This document shows positions 17,257-25,907 of a DNA stretch of 64,000 nucleotides, one piece after another. The DNA is from Imbroritus primus (GTDB taxonomy: Bacteria; Pseudomonadota; Gammaproteobacteria; Burkholderiales; Burkholderiaceae), in the NCBI RefSeq assembly GCF_964332355.1, contig NZ_OZ201294.1, positions 1 to 64,000 on the forward strand. Reading direction: 5' to 3'. Below the pieces are notes generated by a model, which ran no database searches, had not been told where the DNA came from, and worked only from the letters and a program-made list of their open reading frames with translations. The translations under genes were made by a program, and so were the position numbers. The first letter of the stretch is position 1. Each line of letters opens with the position of its first letter.

Positions 17257-17649
17257 ATGTCGTTTCGTCTGTTTGCAGTGCGGGGTACCGGACTTTGGAG
17301 TGGGCCTGCGTGGCCGGATCTCGTGGGCCGGCCGGTGGCTCTGGGTTTTGGCGAGAGATCCGCGCCGGCCCGGACGCGTGGCAGCGTGTACCCGGACACG
17401 CCGCCTGCCAATGTATCCGTCGCTACCGTGAGGCCGAGGCTACTGCCGGTTGCGTCGCACGTCACTGCGCAGACGGGGCGCAACGCTCGCGGACATGCGT
17501 CTCCTGTGTCCGCTGAAGTACGGGAGCAGGAGGTGGTTGGCGCGACATGCAATCACACTGAACAGCCACCCTATGAACAGGCTCTGGATCCATTGACGTG
17601 GTACCTCCGCCAGGCGCTCAAGGCCGAACACGCTGCGCGCCTCGGCTGA
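17257..17649 (+). CDS. Hypothetical protein, weakly supported
   Basis: This 130-codon frame begins MSFRLFAVRGTGLWSGP after TGAGGAA, a fair ribosome site, and ends YLRQALKAEHAARLG. No domain, signal peptide or membrane segment was recognised. The composition is irregular, rich in Ala, Pro, Arg and Thr. The frame stays open upstream to 17044. It may be a lineage-specific small protein or chance; only the start region argues for it. Confidence 0.3.
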   Translation: MSFRLFAVRGTGLWSGPAWPDLVGRPVALGFGERSAPARTRGSVYPDTPPANVSVATVRPRLLPVASHVTAQTGRNARGHASPVSAEVREQEVVGATCNHTEQPPYEQALDPLTWYLRQALKAEHAARLG

Positions 17650-17846
17650 CGCAGTCTCCGGTGTGGCTGGGTCCGCTTGGCGCATGATGCAAATGTGCGA
17701 CAGCGATGCCCGATAACGGCGTCCACGCATTGATATGCGCGGACGCCAGCGGGATACTGGGCGGCAAGGGAGGCGGAGCGGGCCTGTGCTGCAACGTGGC
17801 ACGCCAGTTGGAAGGATTGCCCGCCGGCTCCCTGTGCGGAGCCGTT

Positions 17847-19046
17847 ATGCACATCGACATGGATGCCCAGCGTTACCTAGATGCCATGGAGCAGGCCCGT
17901 GCGGAGCTCGTTGCGCTGCGGCGTGACCTGCACCGCCATCCTGAACTTGGCTTTGAAGAACACCGTACCAGTACGCTGGTAGCCCGCCTGCTGAAAGAGT
18001 GGGGCTACCGCGTGGAACGCGGCATGGCCGGCACCGGCGTGGTCGCGCAGCTGGTGTGCGGCGATGGCAAGCGCCGCCTTGGCCTGCGGGCCGACATGGA
18101 TGCCCTGCCGATCGAGGAAAAGAGCGGCGTGGAGCATACCAGCATCCATCCGGGCGTGATGCATGCCTGCGGCCATGATGGCCACACGGCCATGCTGCTC
18201 GGCGCAGCCCGCTTCCTGGCGAAAACGCGCGCTTTCTCCGGCACCCTGAATCTCATCTTCCAGCCTGCGGAAGAGGGCCTGAATGGCCAGAGCGGCGCGT
18301 TACGCATGGTCCAGGAAGGCTTGTTCGAGCGCTATCCCTGCGATGCCATCTTTGCCATGCACAATATGCCGGGCTATCCCGAGGGACACTTCGTGTTCCG
18401 TGCCGGACCGACCCTGGCGTCATCGGATTCCGCCACCATCGTGGTGACCGGCGTCGGCGGGCATGGCGCACACCCGCACCGCAGCGCCGATCCGGTCGTG
18501 GCCGCGGCATCCATTGTCATGGCGCTGCAGACGCTGGTGTCGCGCAACGCGCCGCCGCTTGAAACCGCCGTGGTCACGGTGGGCGCCATCCATGGCGGCA
18601 GCGCGGGCAATGTCATTCCGGACGAGGTCACCATGGAGGTGGGCATCCGCGCCCTCGATCCCGATGTGCGGCGGCTGCTCGAGCAGCGCCTCAAGGCCCT
18701 GGTCACGGCCCAGGCGGAGAGTTACGGCGTGCGCGCCACGGTGGATTACCGGCAAGGTTTTCCCGTGCTGGTGAACGAACGTGGCGCGACCGTGTTCGCC
18801 TGCGAAACAGCCCGTGCACTGGTGGGCGAGGCCCAGGTCATGGTGCCGGGTCCGCAGCGCTCGGGCAGTGAGGACTTTGCCTACATGCTGGAGCACTGCC
18901 GCGGCGCATACCTGTACCTCGGCGCAGGGGATGGCGAGGAAGTGTGCATGGTGCACAACCCCTCCTATGATTTTAACGACCGCCTGCTGGTGACCGGCGC
19001 CGCATACTGGGCCTGCCTGGCCGAGCGGTTTCTCGTGTCCGAATAG
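17847..19046 (+). CDS. M20-family amidohydrolase (hippurate hydrolase / aminoacylase-like)
   Basis: The 399-residue enzyme starts at the ATG giving MHIDMDAQRYLDA; the frame is open upstream but noncoding in character. LRRDLHRHPELGFEEHRT near residue 25, LRADMDALPIEE near 75 and HACGHDGHTAMLLGAA near 105 are the metal-binding and substrate segments of M20 amidohydrolases such as hippurate hydrolase and N-acyl-amino acid deacylases. A dimerisation domain (about 185-300) interrupts the catalytic domain. It probably hydrolyses an N-acyl amino acid in the cytoplasm. It is convergent with the molybdenum enzyme gene. Confidence 0.9.
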   Translation: MHIDMDAQRYLDAMEQARAELVALRRDLHRHPELGFEEHRTSTLVARLLKEWGYRVERGMAGTGVVAQLVCGDGKRRLGLRADMDALPIEEKSGVEHTSIHPGVMHACGHDGHTAMLLGAARFLAKTRAFSGTLNLIFQPAEEGLNGQSGALRMVQEGLFERYPCDAIFAMHNMPGYPEGHFVFRAGPTLASSDSATIVVTGVGGHGAHPHRSADPVVAAASIVMALQTLVSRNAPPLETAVVTVGAIHGGSAGNVIPDEVTMEVGIRALDPDVRRLLEQRLKALVTAQAESYGVRATVDYRQGFPVLVNERGATVFACETARALVGEAQVMVPGPQRSGSEDFAYMLEHCRGAYLYLGAGDGEEVCMVHNPSYDFNDRLLVTGAAYWACLAERFLVSE

Positions 19047-19050
19047 TGCA

Positions 19051-19081
19051 GGGGCGGAGCCTAGTGGCTCCGTCCCGCCCC
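19051..19081. terminator. Hairpin between convergent genes
   Basis: GGGGCGGAGCC-TAGT-GGCTC...CGCCCC forms a strong stem with a small bulge on the right side. It is followed on + by a T-rich stretch (cttttcttgttt) within 20 bases. It lies between the amidohydrolase and molybdenum enzyme stops and probably serves both strands. Confidence 0.6.
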
Positions 19082-19112
19082 TCGTGTCAGCTTTTCTTGT
19101 TTCCCGCTTTCG

Positions 19113-22100
19113 CTACGTGCCCGCCACGGCCCGCACCTTGCACAGATGCAGCTTCAGGTTGCTTTGCTGCGAGGCCGGGTCGAGCTTGCCCTCGGTCAGC
19201 ATATTGACCGAGGCGGCAGGATGAAACGGTTGCGTCTGGTCCCAGCCGATTGGCACGAACACGCTTTCGCGGCGGATGCCGGTGGTCACCCAGGCACGCG
19301 CCTCGACGCTGCCGCGCGGCGTGTCGATGCGCACGCGTTCGCCGTCGCGCACGCCGATGGCGGCAGCCTTGTCCGGATGCATCTGGCAATACAGTTCCGG
19401 CCACATTTCCTGCGCTTGCCAGAAGTAGTGTGTCCATGAATGAAAATGCGGGGCCGCCGGGCGGCCGGTGACCAGTTCCGTGTCATAGCCCGCATCGCGC
19501 AGGCGCGTGCCCGGCGTGCCGCTGTCGTCCGGCTGGGCGATATCGACTACCGGGGCCAGCGCCGGTGCATGGAAGAACGGCGAGGTCGTAATTTCGCCAT
19601 CGCCGTCCGTGAGGCAGCCGGCTGGCAGCCACGGTAGCGGCACCAGCTGCTCGGCCTCGGTATAGAACTCCGGCAGCGCCGACAGGCCGAGCGCGCGGAA
19701 TTTGGCTTCGAGTGACTCGGTCCAGAACTCCAGCTTGCCACTCGGCGTGGGAAAGCGCTTGCCGGCTGGTTGGCCGAACGCCGTGCTGCCATCGAGATAG
19801 AGCGTGCCGGCTTCGGGCGCATCCTCGTGTGCCACTGGCGTGCGCACCCAGCGATGCGGCAGGCCGCGCAGCCGTTTGAGCGTTGCACCGTGCAGATCAG
19901 GCGTGGCCGGGCGGAACACTTCATCCCAGAACGTGCCCGGATCCTTGTAGCGTTCCTGCAGGACATCGTCGTAGCCGAGCCGCTTGCCCAGCTCGATCCA
20001 GAACCAGTGGTCAGAGCGGGCCTCGCCCGGCGGTTCGATCAGCTTGTCGTTCCACACGATGCGCCGGTCTTCCGAGAGTCGGCTGATGCCGCCTTTCTCG
20101 ATGCCGGTGGCGGCGGGCAGTACGTAATCGGCCAGCGCCGAGGTCGCGTTCTGGAACAGTTCGACATGCACGATCAAGTCCAGCGCTTCCAGTGCCTCGC
20201 GCACCTTCGCGCCGCCCGGCCATTGCGCTGCAGGGTTATTGCCGGTGATCAGCGCGCGGATCGGATACGGCTGGGCGTGCAGCATCCCGTCGAGCCAGGC
20301 CACCGGGCTGCGGCCCATTGCCGGGCGCGTCATCGTCGCGCGCCGTGCGTCGGGCACCGGCACCGTCTGCCAGTCGGGTTCGGCGGCCACGTTGAAATAA
20401 CCGCCGCCCTTGCGTCCCCAGTTGCCGGTGATGGCCGCCAGGAACATCAGCACGCGATTGGTCTGCAGGCTGTTGCTGTGCTGGTTAACGCCACGGCTTG
20501 CATAGATCATGCAACCGTCGGCCGTTGCGATTTCTGCCGCCAGTGCGCGGATTTGCCGGGCGTCGAGACCGGTGACGGCGGCCGCCCATTCCGGCGAATA
20601 CCCCTGCGTCAGAATGAATTCGCGCCAGCGCTCCCAACCAAGCACCCAGTCAGCACAGAAGGCAGCGTCATGCTGGTTGGTGACGAAGATCTCGTGGATC
20701 AGCGCGAGCCCCAGCGCCATGTCGGTCCCGGGGCGGATCGGCAGCCACACATCGGCCTTGCTGGCGGTCGGCGTGAGGCGCGGATCGGCCACGACCAGTC
20801 GGGCGCCATTGCGCAGCCGCCAGTCGTTGAGCATGCCGAAATTCACCGGCCGCGTTTCGGCCTGGTTGTCGCCGAAGTACACATACAGCTGCGCACTGCC
20901 GATGTCGTCGGGCGTATAGATATTGCCGAGATTGGTCGAACCGAGCGTGAGCTCGAGCGCCACCACCTTGCCGGCATCGCACAGCGGCTCGGTCGTCAGC
21001 ACATTGGGCGTGCCCCAGAGCTGCGCGAACAGGCGCATGTATCCCATGATGTTGAGTACCCCGGTGCGCGTGCCCATGTGGATCGCCAGTGCTTCGCTGC
21101 CATGCTGGTCGCGCACCGCACGCAGCCGCGCGGCGATCTCGTCGAGCGCCTGATCCCAGCCGATGCGCTCGAAGCGTCCGCTGCCGCGCGGTCCCACGCG
21201 CTTGAGCGGATGCGTGAGACGCCCCGGGTTGCGGTACAGCTGCAAGGTCATCTGCGATTTCGGGCAGATGCGGCCCTGGAACACCGGGTCATCCGTGTTG
21301 CCGAGGATGTTTACGATCTGGCCGTCGCGATGGTGGAATTTCACCGTGCAGCCGTTGAAGCAGATATGGCAGCCGCCGGGCGTAACGCGTTCGGGCGCGG
21401 CGCTGTTGTCGTGGCGGTAGGGGAACGCGGTATCCGTGCCGGAGAGCCGCGCACGCGGACGATGGTCATTCAGGATTGCCGGTTGCAGGGTATGCGCCAG
21501 CCGGTCCGGCATGCGCGCGGGTGTTATCGCTTCATTGGTTGCAGTGGCGGGTGCGGCTACCGGTATCGCATCCGGCATCATGACCTGCGGCGCGGGTTTG
21601 CGGTCGAGATACAGCGTTGCCGGGCCCTGCAGGAAATGATCGTGGTCGCGCACCGGCTTACCCTGCGAGGCCGCCGCCTCGAGCAGCGCATCGCGCACGC
21701 CGAAGGTGATGGCGCGCGTCGGGCACACGCTCGCGCACGCCGGCCCGTCACCGCGTGCCCGGCGTGGGGCGCACAGGTCGCACTTCACCGCGTGGTGGTC
21801 CACCGGGTCATAGCCCATTGCACCGTACGGGCACGCCAGCACGCATTCCCCGCAACCGGTGCAGCGCGCTTCGTTGACGCTCACTACGCCGGTCACGGGA
21901 TCCTTGCTCAGGGCCTTGGGCGCCACCGGGCAGGCGCGCACGCAGGCCGGCCGTTCGCACTGCTGGCAGGTCACGGTCAGGAAGTCGAGCTGCGGCACAT
22001 CGGGTGCGCCAAGCCACAGCACCTTGTTGCGATATTCCTGTGGTCCCAGTCCATTGACCTGCTTGCACGCCGCTTCGCAGCTCTTGCAGCCGGTGCAGCG

Positions 22101-22133
22101 CTCCAGGTCGATGCTCAGAGCCAGTTGCGTCAT
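19113..22133 (-). CDS. Fused 4Fe-4S ferredoxin / molybdopterin oxidoreductase
   Basis: This 1006-residue protein starts at MTQLALSIDLERC. Residues 1-190 form a DmsB/NrfC-type ferredoxin with four cysteine quartets, beginning CTGCKSCEAAC, CQQCERPACVRAC, CTGCGECVLAC and CDLC (ending ACASVCP). A linker of about 70 residues follows. Then comes a complete molybdopterin catalytic subunit starting with CHICFNGC and a fourth Cys in GRICPKSQ, which should bind another 4Fe-4S cluster, and ending in a molydopterin dinucleotide-binding domain. The usual arrangement is two separate genes, so the fusion is unusual. No Tat signal is present, so it should sit on the cytoplasmic face. The stop of the upstream membrane gene overlaps this start (ATGA), indicating translational coupling. 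The substrate is unknown; polysulfide, thiosulfate or DMSO reductase-like roles are all possible. Confidence 0.88.
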   Translation of the reverse strand: MTQLALSIDLERCTGCKSCEAACKQVNGLGPQEYRNKVLWLGAPDVPQLDFLTVTCQQCERPACVRACPVAPKALSKDPVTGVVSVNEARCTGCGECVLACPYGAMGYDPVDHHAVKCDLCAPRRARGDGPACASVCPTRAITFGVRDALLEAAASQGKPVRDHDHFLQGPATLYLDRKPAPQVMMPDAIPVAAPATATNEAITPARMPDRLAHTLQPAILNDHRPRARLSGTDTAFPYRHDNSAAPERVTPGGCHICFNGCTVKFHHRDGQIVNILGNTDDPVFQGRICPKSQMTLQLYRNPGRLTHPLKRVGPRGSGRFERIGWDQALDEIAARLRAVRDQHGSEALAIHMGTRTGVLNIMGYMRLFAQLWGTPNVLTTEPLCDAGKVVALELTLGSTNLGNIYTPDDIGSAQLYVYFGDNQAETRPVNFGMLNDWRLRNGARLVVADPRLTPTASKADVWLPIRPGTDMALGLALIHEIFVTNQHDAAFCADWVLGWERWREFILTQGYSPEWAAAVTGLDARQIRALAAEIATADGCMIYASRGVNQHSNSLQTNRVLMFLAAITGNWGRKGGGYFNVAAEPDWQTVPVPDARRATMTRPAMGRSPVAWLDGMLHAQPYPIRALITGNNPAAQWPGGAKVREALEALDLIVHVELFQNATSALADYVLPAATGIEKGGISRLSEDRRIVWNDKLIEPPGEARSDHWFWIELGKRLGYDDVLQERYKDPGTFWDEVFRPATPDLHGATLKRLRGLPHRWVRTPVAHEDAPEAGTLYLDGSTAFGQPAGKRFPTPSGKLEFWTESLEAKFRALGLSALPEFYTEAEQLVPLPWLPAGCLTDGDGEITTSPFFHAPALAPVVDIAQPDDSGTPGTRLRDAGYDTELVTGRPAAPHFHSWTHYFWQAQEMWPELYCQMHPDKAAAIGVRDGERVRIDTPRGSVEARAWVTTGIRRESVFVPIGWDQTQPFHPAASVNMLTEGKLDPASQQSNLKLHLCKVRAVAGT

Positions 22134-22987
22134 TGCCCGCCTCCCCAGGCGGCGAGATGCCACCAGTAGATGGCGCGACCCTTGGCCACATAGCCCGCGA
22201 AAAATGTCACCAGCACGATATGCAGCGCCATGCCGCACAGGAACAGGAACGCCACCGCGAGATGCACGCGCCGCCATAGCGACAATGGCACGCCGGCCGC
22301 CCGCCGTGCGCCGACCAGCCGGGCTTCGGCCCCGGCCAGCCGGGCGTAGCGCCATGTCAGCCACGGGTGCCGCAGCGCGTGGCGCAGATTAGGGGAGAAC
22401 ACCGCTTCGCTGGCCAGTGGATCGAGCCTGGCCAGCAGGGCACGCTTGCGCGCAATGAGATCCGCGAGCGCGGCTCGTCTTGTGGTGAGATCGGCGAGAT
22501 CAGCGGCATCGGCATCGTGGAAACTGAGCGGCCGCGAACCGAACTGGCGCGCGAAGCGGTTGGCCATGAACAGCCGCGCCAGCGTGCCTTGCAGCGCCAG
22601 GAACAGCAGCATGGCGACCAATACGCCCGGTGTGGACAGCAACTGCCCACCGCTGGCGTGAAACAGGATCAGCGCCGCGCCGGCCGTGCTGGCCAGCGCA
22701 TGCGCCACGAACCAAGCCGGCGGGCGTTCGGTGAGGCCGCCGCGTTTGACCAACGAGAACAGCGCCGGCACGCACAACAGCAGCGCGCCAAGCAGCGCCG
22801 CGCCCTGGCGCAGCGGTGTCCCAGCCATGCGCGGTGCCTGCGGCCCGAGCAGCCGGTAGGCCACAAGTCCCACGAGCATGCCGAGCAGCAGTGCCAGCAT
22901 GAGCATCAACGGCCCACGACGCAGACGTGCCGGCGAACGTATGGCGATGGCCGGGGCGGGCGGGGAAGCGGTTGCGGACGATGGCAT
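22130..22987 (-). CDS. Membrane subunit of the molybdenum oxidoreductase
   Basis: This 285-residue protein has four or more hydrophobic segments (about 28-48, 62-80, 92-112, 118-140 and 240-265), a charged central loop and histidines near the membrane ends (FHASGGQ, MALHIVLVTFF, WWHLAAWG). That pattern would suit a quinol-oxidising or haem b membrane anchor. It overlaps the fused catalytic gene by 4 bases, so the two are made together. It is not a clear NrfD or DmsC homologue by eye. A role in passing quinol electrons to the catalytic subunit is inferred from position. Confidence 0.7.
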   Translation of the reverse strand: MPSSATASPPAPAIAIRSPARLRRGPLMLMLALLLGMLVGLVAYRLLGPQAPRMAGTPLRQGAALLGALLLCVPALFSLVKRGGLTERPPAWFVAHALASTAGAALILFHASGGQLLSTPGVLVAMLLFLALQGTLARLFMANRFARQFGSRPLSFHDADAADLADLTTRRAALADLIARKRALLARLDPLASEAVFSPNLRHALRHPWLTWRYARLAGAEARLVGARRAAGVPLSLWRRVHLAVAFLFLCGMALHIVLVTFFAGYVAKGRAIYWWHLAAWGGGQ

Positions 22988-23082
22988 GCGGCGCTCTCTG
23001 AGTCTTGTCGCGATGCCGACAGCGTAGCCGAGGGGCCGGAAACGCTATAGAACCAGCAGGTGCCAGGGCATGGATCCACACC

Positions 23083-23098
23083 TACCCCCGAGGGGATA
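23083..23098. promoter_or_regulatory. NarL-like 7-2-7 inverted repeat
   Basis: TACCCCC-GA-GGGGATA resembles two NarL/NarP heptamers (TACYYMT) in the 7-2-7 arrangement, with two or three mismatches. It lies about 100 bases upstream of the membrane subunit of the molybdenum enzyme. Tentative. Confidence 0.3.
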
Positions 23099-23110
23099 GC
23101 GTGTGGACCG

Positions 23111-24199
23111 TCAGGCCGCGGCCACGGCCGGTGCCGGCGTACTGGTCGGACGTCCCTGGAAATCGGTCCAGCAGCGCTGGGCGAAGTCATACAGCTTGCA
23201 GCGGCGCGCCGTGTCGAAGTACCAGCGCCACGAAAAGCGCTGCACGATCACGCAGGCGGGCAAGGTCTCGTCGAGCCAGCCCTGCGCCTGCTTCAACTGG
23301 TACAGCGGAATCGCCATGCTCACATGGTGCGCGGTGTGCTCCATGATGTGGTGCATCAGCGCGCCGATGCGGAACGGAAAGGTCAGGTGCACGGTGGTCG
23401 AGACAAACGGATTGGCGGCAGCCCATGCGGCCTTGTCGGCATGCCACGACACGCGCGGATGCGTGTGGTGCACGTACACCACGAAACCGATCATGGCATT
23501 CCAGAACACAAAAGGCACCACGAAGCCCATCAGCAGCAGGAGCGCCACCGACTGGCCGGTGGCCAGCGCGGCAGCCACCATGCCGCCGATCCACAACAGG
23601 CCGGCGGCCGAGACGAGCAGGTTGTCGCGCAGGAATATCGCGCGTTGCGACGGCATGTGGGCCTTGCTCGGGAAAAACATGCGCAGCCACCAGATCTCGA
23701 TGAAGTAATACAGCCACGGTCCCCAGCCACTGCGGTAGATGCGTTCGAGCACCTTGCGGGTGGGCGAGAGCGCGGCATATTCCTCACGTGTCTTGGGCGC
23801 CCATACGAAATCCACGCCCTTGAGATTGGTGTAGCCGTGGTGCACCACGTTGTGGCCGACATCCCACAGGCTGTAGGGCGTGAGCGAAGGCAGGAAGGCG
23901 ATGCGCCCCAGTACCCGGTTCAGGCCGCGGTGCGGTGTCAGGCTCTGGTGGCAGGCATCGTGGCCGATGATGAACAGGCGGCCGATCACGAAGCCGGCGG
24001 CCAGTGCGCACAGCAGCTTGGCCCACCATGCCTCGAACAGGATGATGCTGGCGAACAGCGCCGCATGCAGCGCCAGGTCGACGCACAGCAGCACAATGGC
24101 CAGCGCGGTGCGCTTAGCCTCGTAGGCTTGCAGATGCTGGCGCAGCACTTTGCGGTGCGGCACCGGGGAAGGATTGGACGAACGGGTCTGGGTCGGCAT
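23111..24199 (-). CDS. Fatty acid desaturase
   Basis: The 362-residue membrane enzyme has the three histidine boxes of the family: HDACH near residue 95, HNVVHH near 130 and HTAHH near 290, which hold a di-iron centre. Four or so membrane helices surround them. It inserts a double bond into an acyl chain using O2 and an electron donor. The start at 24199 (MPTQTRSSN) lies 5 bases beyond the hemN stop, so it is probably cotranscribed with hemN; an upstream start at 24262 would overlap hemN. Pairing an O2-using desaturase with an O2-independent haem enzyme hints at membrane adjustment when oxygen is low (inference). Confidence 0.88.
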   Translation of the reverse strand: MPTQTRSSNPSPVPHRKVLRQHLQAYEAKRTALAIVLLCVDLALHAALFASIILFEAWWAKLLCALAAGFVIGRLFIIGHDACHQSLTPHRGLNRVLGRIAFLPSLTPYSLWDVGHNVVHHGYTNLKGVDFVWAPKTREEYAALSPTRKVLERIYRSGWGPWLYYFIEIWWLRMFFPSKAHMPSQRAIFLRDNLLVSAAGLLWIGGMVAAALATGQSVALLLLMGFVVPFVFWNAMIGFVVYVHHTHPRVSWHADKAAWAAANPFVSTTVHLTFPFRIGALMHHIMEHTAHHVSMAIPLYQLKQAQGWLDETLPACVIVQRFSWRWYFDTARRCKLYDFAQRCWTDFQGRPTSTPAPAVAAA

Positions 24200-24204
24200 G
24201 GTAC

Positions 24205-25746
24205 TCACAAGATGCGCGAATAGCGCAGGGGCTGAATCGGGATGGCGCGGGATGTGCCGCACCCCTCAGGGTGACGGTCCGCGCGGTCATTTGTGCGGCC
24301 ATCTCCCACCGGCTCGGCCGCCAGGTAGGCGTCGAAGGCCATGGCCACGCGCCGCACCAGATGGCGCCCCAGCGGAGTGACGCCGATGCGCGTGGCGTCC
24401 ACGGTCACCAGTCCAGCCGCCTGCAGTGGGACGAGCTGTGCCAGCGCGCCAGCATAAGCGTGCTGGAAGTCAATTTGATGACGCGCTTCGAAGGCCGGGA
24501 TATCGAACGTAAAGTGGCACATCAGCGCCTGGATGATCTCGGCGCGCCGATGGTCCTCTTTCGTCAGGTGGTGGCCGCGCAGGACCGGAAAGCGGCGTGC
24601 ATCGAGCGCGGTGTAGTAGTCGTCGAGCGTGCGCACGTTCTGCACGAACGCCTCGCCGGGTTTACCGATGGCGGAGATGCCGAAGGCCAGCAGGTCGGAC
24701 TGGGCCTGCGTCGAATAGCCCTGGAAATTGCGGTGCAGCCGGCCTTCGGCTTGTGCACGTGCCAGGTCGTCATCAGGCCGCGCGTAATGATCCATGCCGA
24801 TGTCGATATAGCCGGCGGCGGCCAGCCGTTCGCCAGCCAGCAGCATCATGTCGAGCTTTTCGCTGGCAGTCGGCAGAGCATCCTCATCGATGCGGCGCTG
24901 CGGCTTGAACAGGTGCGGCAGGTGCGCGTAGCCGTAGATGGCGATGCGCTCCGGGGCCATGTCGATGACCGTACGCAGCGTCGCGTCGAAACTGGCGAGC
25001 GTCTGCAACGGCAGGCCGCAGATCAGGTCGAGGTTGATCGAGCGGATGCCGTGGCGGCGCGCGGCATCGATCACGGCACGCGTTTGGCTGACCGGCTGCA
25101 CGCGGTGGATGGCTTCCTGTACGGCCGGATCGACATCCTGCACGCCCAGGCTGAAGCGGTTGAAGCCGAGTTCCGCCAGCACGGCGACGGTATCGTCCTG
25201 CACTGCGCGGGGATCGATCTCGATGGCGTACTCGCCGTCTGCCTGCAGATCGAAATACTGGCGCGTGCGCCGCATCAGGTCGCGCATTTCCTCGTGGCTG
25301 AGAAAGGTCGGCGTGCCGCCGCCCCAGTGCAACTGCCCCACCGGCAGGCCGCGTCCGGTGGCCTCGGTCACCAGCGCCATTTCACGGTCGAGATAGCGGA
25401 TGTACTTGGCGCTGCGGCCATGGTCGCGCGTCACCACCTTGTTGCAGCCGCAGTACCAGCACAGGTGTGCGCAAAACGGCAGATGGAAATACAGCGAGAG
25501 CGGCGCGGCGCCTGGAGCGGCTGTGCGCGTCGCCACAGCCCGTAGCTGGCGGATGTAGTCCTCGGCGGTAATGGCTTCGGTAAAGCGGTCCGCGGTGGGA
25601 TAGGAGGTGTAGCGTGGCCCGCTGCCGCCGAACCGCTGCAAGGTATCGCGCAGGCGTGCTGCAGCCGCGTCGGCCGGCGCATCGCCAGAGACACAGGGCG
25701 CAGGCGCGGAAGTACCACGGACAGGGATGGTGGAAGCAGGTCGCAT
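24205..25746 (-). CDS. hemN: Oxygen-independent coproporphyrinogen III oxidase
   Basis: This radical SAM enzyme of 513 residues decarboxylates two propionates of coproporphyrinogen III without oxygen. The cluster-binding CAHLCWYCGC lies near residue 75, preceded by LYFHLPF. GGGTPTFLS, EIDPRAV, FNRFSLGVQD and NRVQP-like segments fit HemN rather than the HemW-type paralogue. The start at 25746 is preferred: the upstream alternative at 25815 would fall inside an FNR box. Two FNR-like sites lie 60-110 bases upstream, so induction under low oxygen is expected. Confidence 0.93.
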   Translation of the reverse strand: MRPASTIPVRGTSAPAPCVSGDAPADAAAARLRDTLQRFGGSGPRYTSYPTADRFTEAITAEDYIRQLRAVATRTAAPGAAPLSLYFHLPFCAHLCWYCGCNKVVTRDHGRSAKYIRYLDREMALVTEATGRGLPVGQLHWGGGTPTFLSHEEMRDLMRRTRQYFDLQADGEYAIEIDPRAVQDDTVAVLAELGFNRFSLGVQDVDPAVQEAIHRVQPVSQTRAVIDAARRHGIRSINLDLICGLPLQTLASFDATLRTVIDMAPERIAIYGYAHLPHLFKPQRRIDEDALPTASEKLDMMLLAGERLAAAGYIDIGMDHYARPDDDLARAQAEGRLHRNFQGYSTQAQSDLLAFGISAIGKPGEAFVQNVRTLDDYYTALDARRFPVLRGHHLTKEDHRRAEIIQALMCHFTFDIPAFEARHQIDFQHAYAGALAQLVPLQAAGLVTVDATRIGVTPLGRHLVRRVAMAFDAYLAAEPVGDGRTNDRADRHPEGCGTSRAIPIQPLRYSRIL

Positions 25747-25808
25747 GATGGGCTCAGACGCAACAGGAACGATTTCCGTTACCGTACGGCAAGCCCGTGG
25801 AGGACGCC

Positions 25809-25854
25809 TTGACAAGGATCAAGCCCGGGGCGGGCCGGGCTTGATCGTGATCGA
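25809..25854. promoter_or_regulatory. Two FNR/Anr-like boxes within an inverted repeat upstream of hemN
   Basis: TTGACAAGGATCAA (25809-25822) and TTGATCGTGATCGA (25841-25854) each match TTGAT-N4-ATCAA with one mismatch. Between them GATCAAGCCCGG (25817-25828) and CCGGGCTTGATC (25835-25846) form a perfect 12-bp inverted repeat. The block sits between the penicillin-binding protein stop and the hemN start, so it could also act as a hairpin terminator for the upstream gene. Confidence 0.65.
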
Positions 25855-25907
25855 TATCCGTGGCGATGCCTGCATCACGTGAGCCATAGCGCCCCGCACA
25901 TCACATG

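Noticed and set aside
19770..22169. A 799-codon plus-strand frame
   Set aside because: It is the mirror frame of the molybdenum enzyme, whose cysteine motifs are unmistakable.
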